Source of the DNA: Bacillota bacterium
GTDB taxonomy: Bacteria; Bacillota; Clostridia; Oscillospirales; Acutalibacteraceae
Direction of reading: 5' to 3'
NCBI GenBank assembly: GCA_030705695.1
Contig: JAUZPX010000094.1
Span: 1 to 7,018 of the forward strand
DNA: 7,018 bases
Shown here: positions 1-5,501 of the stretch, piece after piece
Layout: each line of letters begins with the position of its first letter
Position numbering within the stretch: the first letter of the stretch is position 1
The notes under the pieces: model-generated
What the model saw: the letters and a program-made list of their open reading frames with translations, nothing else
What the model was told of the DNA's origin: nothing
Database searches by the model: none
Made by a program: the position numbers and the translations under genes

Positions 1-189
1 CCACTTCCAACAGAGAAGCAGATCATCACAATTCTCCGCGCTGTTCATAAGTATAAAGACAGCCGTGAGCAATTCGAAATGAGAACTCACAAACGTTTAA
101 TCGACATTCTGAGACCGTCAAGCAAGACAGTCGAAGCTCTTATGAGCTTAGAGCTCCCTGCCGGTGTTGAAATCGAAATTAAGCTTTAA
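1..189 (+). CDS. rpsJ: 30S ribosomal protein S10, C-terminal part (5' end outside window)
   Basis: Reading frame 1 is open from the first base to a TAA at 187-189 and gives the last 62 residues of S10; the family is about 102-105 residues, so roughly the first 40 lie upstream. Recognisable family segments are PLPTEK at the left edge, then KDSREQFEMRTHKR, RLIDI, and the near-invariant ending LPAGVEIEIKL. S10 sits in the head of the small subunit and, outside the ribosome, is known as NusE, a partner of NusB in antitermination. The HKYKDSREQFE wording resembles Clostridia rather than Bacillus or Proteobacteria, which usually have PHVNKDSREQFE. It is normally the first gene of the S10 operon, so the promoter and any leader lie outside this window. 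It is followed by an unusually long spacer before rplC. Confidence 0.97.
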   Translation, partial: PLPTEKQIITILRAVHKYKDSREQFEMRTHKRLIDILRPSSKTVEALMSLELPAGVEIEIKL

Positions 190-294
190 TTTCGAAACGG
201 CAATTTAAAGCCGTATTTCAACCAACAGGCAGTTGGGGTCATGTTCATTTGTACAAAACAAATGAACCAATAACCTAACAGGAGGAATATAGAA
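190..294 (+). other. Structured 105-nt spacer between rpsJ and rplC (candidate RNA element)
   Basis: This gap holds three consecutive inverted repeats. The first is GAAACGGC (194-201) with GCCG-TA-TTTC (210-219), eight pairs with a two-base bulge. The second is CCAAC (222-226) with GTTGG (232-236), loop AGGCA. The third is a perfect ten-pair stem GTTCATTTGT (243-252) with ACAAATGAAC (258-267), loop ACAAA. No U-tract follows the last stem, so it is not a standard intrinsic terminator. The rplC Shine-Dalgarno GGAGGA (281-286) lies 14 nt after the last stem. GTTGGG (232-237) could instead pair with CCTAAC (274-279), directly against the Shine-Dalgarno, giving an alternative fold. I see no good promoter. 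Possible roles are RNA processing, transcript stabilisation or autogenous control; which one is not shown by sequence. Confidence 0.55.
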
Positions 295-927
295 ATGCAA
301 AAAGCAATCATCGGCAAGAAGATCGGTATGACACAGATCTTCGATGAAAAAGGGAACGTCATTCCCGTAACTGTTGTAGAAGCAGGACCTTGTGTTGTTT
401 CTCAGAAAAAAACAGTTGAAAATGATGGCTATGCTGCTGTGCAGCTTGGTTTCGGCGATTTAAAGGCTCATAAAGTGAATAAGCCTATGAAAGGCCACTT
501 TGAGAAAGCCGGCGCCGCACCGAAAAGATCACTCCGCGAATTCCGCCTTGCTGATATCGAGGCTTATAATCCAGGCGATATCGTAAAAGCAGACGTTTTC
601 GCAATCGGCGACCAAGTTGATGTCACTGGCACAAGCAAAGGTAAAGGTTATGCTGGCGTTATTAAGCGCTGGAATTTCCACAGATTAAAAGAAACACACG
701 GTTCCGGTCCTGTTGCTCGTCACGGCGGTTCCATGGGTGCTTGCTCAAGCCCTTCCAGAGTTTGGAAAGGCAAGAAAATGGCAGGTCACCTTGGCGCAGA
801 GAGAGTCACAGTACAAAACCTTAAAATTGTTATGGTTGATATTGAAAACAACCTGCTTGCAATTAAAGGTGCTGTTCCGGGCCCGAACGGCGGTATCGTG
901 TCGATTCACGATTCCGTTAAGGCGTAA
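295..927 (+). CDS. rplC: 50S ribosomal protein L3
   Basis: A 210-residue protein, matching the usual 205-215 length. It starts at ATG with GGAGGA (281-286) eight bases upstream. Family signatures are IGKKIGMTQIF (residues 6-16), VTVVEAGPC (25-33), TGTSKGKGYAGVIKRWNF (111-128), the long loop that reaches toward the peptidyl transferase centre (about 129-160), and KMAGHLGAERVTVQNL (161-176). L3 is a primary assembly protein that starts 50S folding with L24 and contacts 23S rRNA near the active site. The loop reads ARHGGSMGACSSPSRVWKG (141-159) where E. coli has an HRVPGSIGQ-type stretch; the position of the methylated Gln150 of E. coli appears to be Ser151 here. I recall similar wording in other Clostridia, so this is probably lineage-typical. 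rplD follows after 16 nt. Confidence 0.98.
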   Translation: MQKAIIGKKIGMTQIFDEKGNVIPVTVVEAGPCVVSQKKTVENDGYAAVQLGFGDLKAHKVNKPMKGHFEKAGAAPKRSLREFRLADIEAYNPGDIVKADVFAIGDQVDVTGTSKGKGYAGVIKRWNFHRLKETHGSGPVARHGGSMGACSSPSRVWKGKKMAGHLGAERVTVQNLKIVMVDIENNLLAIKGAVPGPNGGIVSIHDSVKA

Positions 928-943
928 GGGAGGAGGATTTTAT

Positions 944-1567
944 ATGCCGAATGTAGAAGTACTCAATATGGAAGGTAAAAAGGTCGGCTCGATCGATTTA
1001 TCCGATGCCATATTCGGAATTGAACCCAACGCCGCAGTAATGCACCAAATGGTGGTAAATTATCTAGCTAACCAGCGTCAGGGTACTCAGTCAACGCTCA
1101 CACGTTCAGAAGTATCAGGCGGCGGCAAAAAACCGTGGAGACAAAAGGGTACAGGCCGTGCACGTCAGGGTTCCACAAGAGCCGTACAGTGGGTTCATGG
1201 CGGAATCGCACATGCACCGAAGCCACGTTCTTATCGTTTCACGGTGAATAAAAAAGTCAGAAGACTTGCGATGAAATCTGCTTTCTCTGTGAAAGCACAA
1301 GATAGCAACATCATCGTTCTTGACAAAATTGAGATGGATAGCTTCAAGACAAAGACAATGGTTGAAATGCTTAAAGCTGTCGGCAGCGAAAAGAAAACAC
1401 TTATCGTTTTGCCGGAAGTTAACAAATTTGTTATTAGCTCTGCAAACAACATTGTTGGTGTTAAAACGACACAGGTTAACACCTTGAACGTGTATGACAT
1501 GCTTCATGCCGATAAGTTGATTATCGTGCAGGATGCTGTTAAGAAAATCGAGGAGGTGTACGCATAA
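944..1567 (+). CDS. rplD: 50S ribosomal protein L4
   Basis: A 207-residue protein starting MPNVEVLNMEG, the same length as L4 of Bacillus. The same frame stays open back to 713, but ATG 944 is preceded by AGGAGG (931-936) at 7 nt and the family begins here; the upstream extension lies inside rplC and is not coding. The central loop that penetrates the exit tunnel is clear: GGGKKPWRQKGTGRARQG (59-76) followed by GGIAHAPKPRSY (86-97). The C-terminal Rossmann-like half includes NIIVLDKIEM (122-131) and LNVYDMLHADKLII (181-194). L4 forms the tunnel constriction with L22; mutations in its loop give macrolide resistance in other bacteria. In E. coli L4 also represses its own operon by binding the S10 leader; whether this one does cannot be seen. 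Its TAA overlaps the rplW start by one base (TAATG, 1565-1569). Confidence 0.98.
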   Translation: MPNVEVLNMEGKKVGSIDLSDAIFGIEPNAAVMHQMVVNYLANQRQGTQSTLTRSEVSGGGKKPWRQKGTGRARQGSTRAVQWVHGGIAHAPKPRSYRFTVNKKVRRLAMKSAFSVKAQDSNIIVLDKIEMDSFKTKTMVEMLKAVGSEKKTLIVLPEVNKFVISSANNIVGVKTTQVNTLNVYDMLHADKLIIVQDAVKKIEEVYA

Positions 1568-1857
1568 TGCTGCCTCAGGATATTATCTTAAAACCAATCA
1601 TCTCTGAAAAAAGCATGAATGGTATTCCTAACAAAAAATATACTTTCAAAGTTCTCAAAACAGCAGGCAAGATTGAAATTGCAAGAGCTGTTGAAGAATT
1701 ATTTAAAGTAGAAGTCGTAAAGGTAAATACAATCAATGTAAGAGGACATCTGCGCCGTCAGGGCAGAACAGAAGGTTATACACCGTCCTGGAAAAAAGCG
1801 ATTGTTACCCTTTCCGAAGGCTCAAAAGCAATTGAGTTTTTTGACGGAATGATGTAA
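1567..1857 (+). CDS. rplW: 50S ribosomal protein L23
   Basis: A 96-residue protein, within the usual 93-100. It opens with QDIILKPIISEKS (4-16), the family hallmark in which the ISEKS region forms the exposed surface that docks trigger factor and signal recognition particle at the tunnel exit. The rest follows the family: KYTFKV (24-29), EIARAVEELFKVEVVKVNT (37-55), then the basic NVRGHLRRQGR loop (57-67) and the closing KKAIVTL strand (76-82). The start is supported by AGGAGGTG (1551-1558) inside the end of rplD, 8 nt upstream. The one-base overlap with rplD implies that the terminating L4 ribosome reinitiates here, so L4 and L23 are likely made in step. The gene ends a tightly packed rplC-rplD-rplW block; the next gene follows only after a 112-nt structured spacer. 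Confidence 0.98.
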   Translation: MLPQDIILKPIISEKSMNGIPNKKYTFKVLKTAGKIEIARAVEELFKVEVVKVNTINVRGHLRRQGRTEGYTPSWKKAIVTLSEGSKAIEFFDGMM

Positions 1858-1969
1858 TTCCCGAAATATCGGACAGAACGTATGGGGATTTGATCCGCCC
1901 CGCAAAGCTGGCCGTCCGATACGATTACTCGTGTCGTGACCGCAAACCATTCAAGGAGAGTGAAGCCAA
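1858..1969 (+). promoter_or_regulatory. Structured spacer upstream of rplB with two competing folds (candidate RNA switch)
   Basis: Fold A closes a 55-nt domain with a perfect eight-pair stem TATCGGAC (1867-1874) and GTCCGATA (1914-1921); inside it GGGGAT (1884-1889) pairs with ATCC-G-CC (1893-1899), leaving loop TTG. Fold B uses the same strands differently: CCGA (1861-1864) with TCGG (1869-1872), loop AATA, and CGATACGA (1917-1924) with TCGTGTCG (1929-1936), eight pairs including one G-U, loop TTAC. A and B cannot coexist. When fold A frees the TTAC loop region, TTACTC (1925-1930) could pair with GAGTGA (1958-1963) and cover the end of the rplB Shine-Dalgarno AAGGAG (1953-1958). All of this is by-eye pairing; no conservation or energy was computed. 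A regulatory role, for example L2 autoregulation, is inference. A three-codon ATG reading at 1882 looks incidental. Confidence 0.5.
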
Positions 1970-2803
1970 ATGGCAATTAAAGTATTTAAGCCGACTACAA
2001 ACGCAAGAAGAAATATGTCGGTTACAGATTATTCCGTGCTTTCAAAAGTTGCTCCAGAGAAAAGTCTTCTCGAGGCATTAAAGAAGCACAGCGGACGTAA
2101 CAGCTACGGACGTATCACCGTTCGCCACAGAGGCGGCGGTAACCGTAAAAAATACCGTATTATTGATTTTAAACGCCAAAAGAGCGATATCCCAGCTAAA
2201 GTTCTTACTTTAGAGTATGATCCTAACCGTTCAGCTTTCATTGCATTGCTCGGTTATGAAGATGGTGAAAAGGCATATATCATCGCTCCTCAGGGATTAA
2301 AGGTCGGAGATACTGTTGTATCAGGTGCAAATGCCGATATTAAAGTTGGTAACGCACTTCCGCTTAACAATATCCCAGTTGGTACGTTTATTCACAATGT
2401 TGAGCTTTATCCGGGCAGGGGCGCACAAATGGCTCGTGCAGCAGGAAATATGGCTCAGCTTATGGCAAAAGAGAACGGCATGGCTCTGTTAAGACTCCCA
2501 AGCGGTGAGCTCCGTAATGTTCCGATTAACTGTATGGCAACAATCGGACAGGTCGGAAATACAGACCATGAAAATGTTAAGATCGGTAAAGCCGGACGTA
2601 AACGCAACATGGGTTGGCGTCCTACAGTTAGAGGTTCTGTTATGAACCCTTGCGATCACCCTCACGGCGGTGGTGAAGGCAAAAGCCCGATCGGTCGTCC
2701 GGGTCCTGTAACTCCTTGGGGCAAACCTGCTCTGGGTTATAAGACAAGAGATAAGCACAACCGTTCCGATAAGTATATTGTAAGACGTAGAAACGGTAAG
2801 TAA
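1970..2803 (+). CDS. rplB: 50S ribosomal protein L2
   Basis: A 277-residue protein, exactly the common bacterial length. N-terminal MAIKVFKPTTNARRNM (1-16) and the GRNSYGRITVRHRGGG stretch (42-57) fit the family's RNA-binding OB-fold region. The SH3-like second half includes NIPVGTFIHNVELYPG (134-149), GAQMARAAG (151-159) and LRLPSGE (174-180). The C-terminal tail has the signature NPCDHPHGGGEG (226-237) followed by GRPGPVTPWGKPALGYKTR (242-260); a histidine here (His230, by position) corresponds to the conserved one near the peptidyl transferase centre. L2 is needed for subunit joining and tRNA binding. ATG 1970 follows AAGGAG (1953-1958) at 11 nt, a slightly long spacing. It is preceded by the longest spacer in the window, unlike the tight junctions after it, which suggests separate control or processing at this point. 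rpsS follows after 29 nt. Confidence 0.99.
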   Translation: MAIKVFKPTTNARRNMSVTDYSVLSKVAPEKSLLEALKKHSGRNSYGRITVRHRGGGNRKKYRIIDFKRQKSDIPAKVLTLEYDPNRSAFIALLGYEDGEKAYIIAPQGLKVGDTVVSGANADIKVGNALPLNNIPVGTFIHNVELYPGRGAQMARAAGNMAQLMAKENGMALLRLPSGELRNVPINCMATIGQVGNTDHENVKIGKAGRKRNMGWRPTVRGSVMNPCDHPHGGGEGKSPIGRPGPVTPWGKPALGYKTRDKHNRSDKYIVRRRNGK

Positions 2804-2832
2804 GAGGCATACAGAAAGGAGCTTATACATTT

Positions 2833-3108
2833 ATGGGCAGAAGCGTTAAAAAGGGTCCTTATGTACAGCCTGTGCTGCTATCTAGGATTCAAAAAATGAA
2901 TGAAGCAGGCGAAAAGCGCATTTTAAAAACCTGGAGCAGAGCCTCCACGATTTTCCCTGATTTCGTTGGTCATACGTTTGCAGTTCATGACGGACGCAAA
3001 CATGTTCCGGTATATGTAACAGAAGACATGGTAGGACATAAGCTCGGCGAGTTTGCTCCCACCAGAACTTTCAGAGGCCATGCCGGTTCAAAAACCACTA
3101 AGAAATAA
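2833..3108 (+). CDS. rpsS: 30S ribosomal protein S19
   Basis: A 91-residue protein, within the usual 89-95. It opens with the family start MGRSVKKGPYV (1-11) and has the conserved core TWSRASTIFPDFVGHTFAVH (33-52), then GRKHVPVYVTEDMVGHKLGE (54-73) and FAPTRTFRGHAG (74-85). S19 lies at the top of the 30S head, pairs with S13, and contacts the A-site tRNA region and the large subunit bridge. The Shine-Dalgarno AAAGGAG (2815-2821) is 11 nt before the ATG. The 29-nt gap from rplB is the longest of the ordinary junctions in this window and shows no notable structure. The gene is followed by rplV after 20 nt, the usual order. Confidence 0.98.
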   Translation: MGRSVKKGPYVQPVLLSRIQKMNEAGEKRILKTWSRASTIFPDFVGHTFAVHDGRKHVPVYVTEDMVGHKLGEFAPTRTFRGHAGSKTTKK

Positions 3109-3128
3109 GGCGGAAGGAGAGTATTGCA

Positions 3129-3476
3129 ATGGAATCAGCAGAAGCAAAGGCATATTTAAAATATGTCCGTATTTCACCGAGAAAAGTAAAGATCGTGCTG
3201 GATTTAATCCGTAATAAGCCGGTCGATTACGCAATGGCTGTCCTCAAGCATACCCCCAAGGCCGCCTGCGAGCACCTTGAGAAACTTCTCAAGTCTGCTA
3301 TGGCCAATGCTGAGAATAACCACAATATGGACGTTTCTAAGCTTTACGTAGCACATTGTTCCGTAAGCCAGGGTCCAATCCTGAAGAGAATGCGTCCTCG
3401 TGCACAGGGCAGAGGATTTAGAATCGATAAGAAAACATCCCACATCAGCCTGGTGCTAAAAGAAACTAAAGATTAA
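3129..3476 (+). CDS. rplV: 50S ribosomal protein L22
   Basis: A 115-residue protein, near the family norm of 110-118. The N-terminal globular part has AKAYLKYVRISPRKVKIVLD (6-25) and AENNHNMDVSKLYV (61-74). The long beta-hairpin that runs along the exit tunnel is visible as GPILKRMRPRAQGRGFRI (82-99), followed by KKTSHISLVL (101-110). With L4 it forms the tunnel constriction; deletions in the LKRM-type segment give macrolide resistance in E. coli, and this copy is intact. ATG 3129 has AAGGAG (3114-3119) 9 nt upstream. The stop TAA begins the rpsC Shine-Dalgarno (TAAGGAGG, 3474-3481). Confidence 0.98.
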   Translation: MESAEAKAYLKYVRISPRKVKIVLDLIRNKPVDYAMAVLKHTPKAACEHLEKLLKSAMANAENNHNMDVSKLYVAHCSVSQGPILKRMRPRAQGRGFRIDKKTSHISLVLKETKD

Positions 3477-3491
3477 GGAGGAGACAAGTTT

Positions 3492-4163
3492 ATGGGCCAA
3501 AAGGTAAATCCCCACGGTTTACGTGTGGGCGTCATCAAAGACTGGGATTCACGCTGGTTTGCAAATAATAAAGAATTTGGCGATACTCTTGTTGAGGATT
3601 ACAACCTCCGTAAGGTACTCAAAAAGCAACTGTATTTAGCAGGCGTACCCAAGATTGAGATTGAGCGCGCAGCTCAAAAAGTAAGAATTAACATTCACTG
3701 TGCAAAACCTGGTATGGTTATCGGAAAAGGCGGATCTGAAATAGAGAAGCTTAAAACACAGTGTGAAGCCACTTTAAAGAAGCCGGTTGCAATCAATATT
3801 GTTGAGGTCAAATCTCCTGATTTGAACGCTCAACTTGTTGCCGAGAGCATTGCTCAACAGCTGGAGAAGAGAATTTCTTTCCGCCGTGCAATGAAGCAAG
3901 CAATCGGACGCGCTATGAAATTCGGCGCTAAAGGTATTAAAACTCAGGTTTCAGGACGTTTAGGCGGAGCTGAAATCGCTAGAAGCGAGCAATATCACGA
4001 GGGCACAATTCCTTTGCAGACACTTCGTGCTGACATCGACTACGGTTTTGCTGAAGCAGCAACAACTTATGGCAGAATCGGCGTAAAAGTTTGGCTGTAC
4101 AGAGGCGAAGTTCTTCGTGAGAATCGCAATAAGCCTTCACGTAAGGAAGGAGGCAATCGTTAA
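3492..4163 (+). CDS. rpsC: 30S ribosomal protein S3
   Basis: A 223-residue protein, slightly longer than Bacillus S3 (218). It begins MGQKVNPHGLRVGVIKDWDS (1-20), the typical opening. A type II KH domain follows, with the nucleic-acid-binding loop VIGKGG (76-81) after KVRINIHCAKPGM. The C-terminal domain shows RISFRRAMKQAIGRAMKFGA (about 127-146), GRLGGAEIAR (about 155-164), and LRADIDYGFAEAATTYGRIG (about 178-197), all standard. The arginines of the RISFRRAMK helix lie at the mRNA entry channel and contribute to helicase activity in E. coli S3. Translation starts after AAGGAGG (3475-3481), 10 nt upstream. The final bases of the gene hold the rplP Shine-Dalgarno, and its stop shares one base with the rplP start. 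Confidence 0.99.
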   Translation: MGQKVNPHGLRVGVIKDWDSRWFANNKEFGDTLVEDYNLRKVLKKQLYLAGVPKIEIERAAQKVRINIHCAKPGMVIGKGGSEIEKLKTQCEATLKKPVAINIVEVKSPDLNAQLVAESIAQQLEKRISFRRAMKQAIGRAMKFGAKGIKTQVSGRLGGAEIARSEQYHEGTIPLQTLRADIDYGFAEAATTYGRIGVKVWLYRGEVLRENRNKPSRKEGGNR

Positions 4164-4588
4164 TGTTATTACCAAAACGTGTGAAATACCGCAGAGTTCA
4201 CAGAGGTCGTATGACTGGTAAAGCTACCCGCGGTAACAAAGTTGTTTACGGTGATTTCGGTCTTCAGGCCCTTGAGCCAAGCTGGATCACTTCAAACCAG
4301 ATTGAATCTGCCCGTATCGCTATGACGCGTTACTGCAAAAGATTCGGTAAAGTCTGGATTAAAATTTTTCCTGATAAGCCTGTAACCGAGAAGCCGGCTG
4401 AAACCCGAATGGGTTCTGGTAAAGGTTCTCCGGAGTACTGGGTTGCCGTTGTTAAGCCGGGCAGAGTTATGTTCGAGCTTGGCGGCGTACCGGAAGAGAC
4501 AGCAAGAGAAGCTTTACGTCTTGCTGCCAACAAATTGCCAATCAAGTGCAAGTTTGTAAAAAAGGAAACGGGGGTCGATGAGGTATGA
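4163..4588 (+). CDS. rplP: 50S ribosomal protein L16
   Basis: A 141-residue protein, close to the usual 136-145. Family motifs are MLLPKRVKYRRVHRGRMTG (1-19), GDFGLQALEPSWITSNQIES (30-49), ARIAMTRYCKRFGKVWIKIF (50-69), the PAETRMGSGKGSPEYWVAVV segment (78-97) whose loop reaches the tRNA elbow at the A and P sites, and KPGRVMFELGGVPEETAREA (98-117). L16 joins late in 50S assembly and is needed for full peptidyl transferase activity. The arginine in the TRMGSGKG loop (Arg82) matches the position hydroxylated in E. coli; no statement about modification here is possible. The start overlaps the rpsC stop by one base (TAATG, 4161-4165), with AAGGAGG (4147-4153) inside rpsC. The gene ends in ATGA shared with rpmC. 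Confidence 0.98.
   Translation: MLLPKRVKYRRVHRGRMTGKATRGNKVVYGDFGLQALEPSWITSNQIESARIAMTRYCKRFGKVWIKIFPDKPVTEKPAETRMGSGKGSPEYWVAVVKPGRVMFELGGVPEETAREALRLAANKLPIKCKFVKKETGVDEV
4570..4575 (+). promoter_or_regulatory. Non-standard ribosome binding site of rpmC
   Basis: The sequence GGGGGT lies 9 nt before the rpmC ATG, inside the end of rplP. It is GGAGGT with one A-to-G change, so it could still pair with the 16S tail through one G-U pair. It departs from the AAGGAGG used at most other genes here. The ATGA overlap (4585-4588) with rplP suggests that L29 synthesis relies partly on ribosomes finishing L16. Confidence 0.5.
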
Positions 4589-4788
4589 AAGCAAGCCAAC
4601 TCAGAGAGCAATCAACCAAAGAGTTAGAGCTCAAACTGAAAGACCTGAAAGATGAACTGTTCAAACTTCGTTTCCAGCTTGCCATTAATCAGCTCGATAA
4701 CCCAATGCGCATCAGTGCTGTCAAAAAAGACATTGCAAGAGTGCAAACCGTTCTCAGGCAACAAGAGCTTGAAGACAGCGAAGCGTAA
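4585..4788 (+). CDS. rpmC: 50S ribosomal protein L29
   Basis: A 67-residue protein, typical of the family (62-72). It is a two-helix hairpin rich in Lys, Glu and Leu. The first helix has LREQSTKELELKLKDLKDEL (6-25), the conserved FKLRFQLAINQLDNPMRI (26-43) spans the turn, and the second helix is VKKDIARVQTVLRQQEL (46-62). L29 sits beside L23 at the tunnel exit and helps form the docking surface for trigger factor and SRP. Its start codon is within the ATGA overlap with rplP, and the site before it is non-standard. Its TAA stop begins the rpsQ Shine-Dalgarno (TAAGGAGG, 4786-4793). Confidence 0.97.
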   Translation: MKASQLREQSTKELELKLKDLKDELFKLRFQLAINQLDNPMRISAVKKDIARVQTVLRQQELEDSEA

Positions 4789-4801
4789 GGAGGAGTAAAA
4801 A

Positions 4802-5059
4802 ATGAGCGAAAGAAATATAAGAAAAACTGTGATTGGTAAAGTTGTCAGCGACAAAATGGACAAAACAATCGTTGTAGCTGTTATCGACAGCGTAAAACAT
4901 CCGCTTTACAATAAAATTATTAAACGCACAGTTAAGCTGAAAGCCCATGATGAGAAAAATGAGTGCGGCATCGGCGATCGTGTAAAAGTTATGGAGACCC
5001 GTCCTCTTTCAAAAGAAAAAAGATGGAGACTAGTCGAGATCATAGAGAAAGCTAAATAA
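4802..5059 (+). CDS. rpsQ: 30S ribosomal protein S17
   Basis: An 85-residue protein, matching the 82-90 residue family. The OB-fold is evident from RKTVIGKVVSDKMDKTIVVA (7-26), the signature YNKIIKRTVKLKAHDEKN (36-53), GIGDRVKVMETRPLSKEKRW (56-75) and the closing LVEIIEKAK. S17 is a primary 16S-binding protein in the body of the 30S subunit. In E. coli rpsQ is the last gene of the S10 operon and rplN begins spc. Here too the junction is marked, since a 59-nt AT-rich spacer with dyad symmetry follows in place of the 12-15 nt gaps typical of the following genes. The 3' end of the gene (5046-5055) forms one arm of that dyad. Confidence 0.98.
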   Translation: MSERNIRKTVIGKVVSDKMDKTIVVAVIDSVKHPLYNKIIKRTVKLKAHDEKNECGIGDRVKVMETRPLSKEKRWRLVEIIEKAK

Positions 5060-5097
5060 TTACTGTTATTAAGATAGTAAAATCATGTTAGCTTTTT
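5046..5097 (+). other. Nested AT-rich dyad at the rpsQ/rplN (S10/spc) boundary
   Basis: AGAAAGCTAA (5046-5055), the end of rpsQ, pairs with TTAGCTTTTT (5088-5097), ten pairs including one G-U. Inside it TTACTGT (5060-5066) pairs with ATAGTAA (5074-5080), seven pairs including one G-U, with loop TATTAAG. The outer right arm ends in a run of five T, giving a weak resemblance to an intrinsic terminator, but the stem is poor in GC and only AAAA follows the T run. It might act as a weak terminator, an RNA processing point or a 3'-end stabiliser. TAAAAT at 5078-5083 resembles a -10 box, but I find no -35 partner at 16-18 nt, so I do not call a promoter. Confidence 0.4.
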
Positions 5098-5102
5098 AAA
5101 AC

Positions 5103-5110
5103 AAAGGAGG
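5103..5110 (+). promoter_or_regulatory. Ribosome binding site fixing the GTG start of rplN
   Basis: AAAGGAGG lies 8 nt before GTG 5119. There is no in-frame ATG nearby, and the protein needs this start to keep the family's invariant N-terminus. The strong, well-spaced site therefore decides for the GTG start. Confidence 0.85.
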
Positions 5111-5118
5111 AAAGCACT

Positions 5119-5487
5119 GTGATACAACAGCAAACCTACCTCAAGGTTGCAGATAACACCGGCGCAAAAGAGATTATGTGCATCCGTGTTCTCGGCGGAA
5201 CCCGCAGGAGGTACGCCAACATCGGCGACGTTATTGTTGCTTCTGTTAAAAAAGCAGCACCCGGCGGCGTTGTTAAAAAAGGCGACGTAGTAAAAGCAGT
5301 TGTCGTACGCTCAGCAAAGGGTGTGCGTCGTGATGACGGCACATACATTCGTTTTGACGAAAATGCCGCAGTTATCATTAAAGAAGATAAAAACCCAAGA
5401 GGCACCCGTATTTTTGGACCGGTAGCAAGAGAACTTCGTGATAAAGATTATCTGAAGATTTTAAGTCTTGCTCCCGAAGTGCTTTGA
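5119..5487 (+). CDS. rplN: 50S ribosomal protein L14 (GTG start)
   Basis: A 122-residue protein, exactly the family length. It begins at GTG, giving MIQQQTYLKVADNTGAKEIM (1-20), the L14 hallmark. Further motifs are IRVLGGTRRRYANIGDVIVA (22-41), KKAAPGGVVKKGDVVKAVVV (44-63), GTYIRFDENAAVII (74-87) and NPRGTRIFGPVARELRDK (92-109). L14 lies on the 50S interface, forms bridges with 16S rRNA, and is the binding site of the silencing factor RsfS. It is the first gene of the classical spc operon. In this window it follows the rpsQ spacer, so separate initiation or processing is possible but not proven. The stop TGA (5485-5487) directly precedes the GGAGGGG site of rplX. Confidence 0.98.
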   Translation: MIQQQTYLKVADNTGAKEIMCIRVLGGTRRRYANIGDVIVASVKKAAPGGVVKKGDVVKAVVVRSAKGVRRDDGTYIRFDENAAVIIKEDKNPRGTRIFGPVARELRDKDYLKILSLAPEVL

Positions 5488-5488
5488 T

Positions 5489-5495
5489 GGAGGGG
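5489..5495 (+). promoter_or_regulatory. Ribosome binding site deciding the rplX start
   Basis: GGAGGGG lies 6 nt before ATG 5502. The frame stays open back to a TTG at 5484 and an ATG at 5487, but those would put the ribosome site inside the gene and add residues absent from the family. ATG 5502 is the likely start. Confidence 0.8.
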
Positions 5496-5501
5496 CCGAA
5501 T

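Noticed and set aside
243..267. Intrinsic terminator after rpsJ.
   Set aside because: The ten-pair stem is perfect but AT-rich, and it is followed by CAATAACC rather than a U-run.
713..943. In-frame upstream extension of rplD to an ATG at 713, giving a 284-residue protein.
   Set aside because: It overlaps rplC in another frame, its residues resemble no L4, and ATG 944 has AGGAGG at 7 nt and gives the family's normal 207 residues.
1115..1507. Minus-strand open frames of 130 and 89 codons opposite rplD.
   Set aside because: They lie wholly opposite a conserved gene, with no recognisable domains and no ribosome site noted; chance shadows of codon use.
1882..1893. Three-codon upstream reading frame (ATG GGG ATT TGA) in the rplB leader.
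   Set aside because: It has no Shine-Dalgarno and lies inside a predicted hairpin; such short frames are expected by chance.
1890..2081. Plus-strand 63-codon frame crossing the rplB start.
   Set aside because: It runs from the structured spacer into rplB in a different frame, with no plausible start site and no known family.
5060..5118. A promoter for the spc genes in the rpsQ-rplN spacer.
   Set aside because: TAAAAT at 5078-5083 is -10-like, but no TTGACA-like box lies 16-18 nt upstream and there is no extended -10 TG; AT-rich DNA gives such hits by chance.
5484..5501. Longer rplX starting at TTG 5484.
   Set aside because: The extension would overlap the rplN stop and contain the Shine-Dalgarno of ATG 5502, and it adds residues not found in L24.
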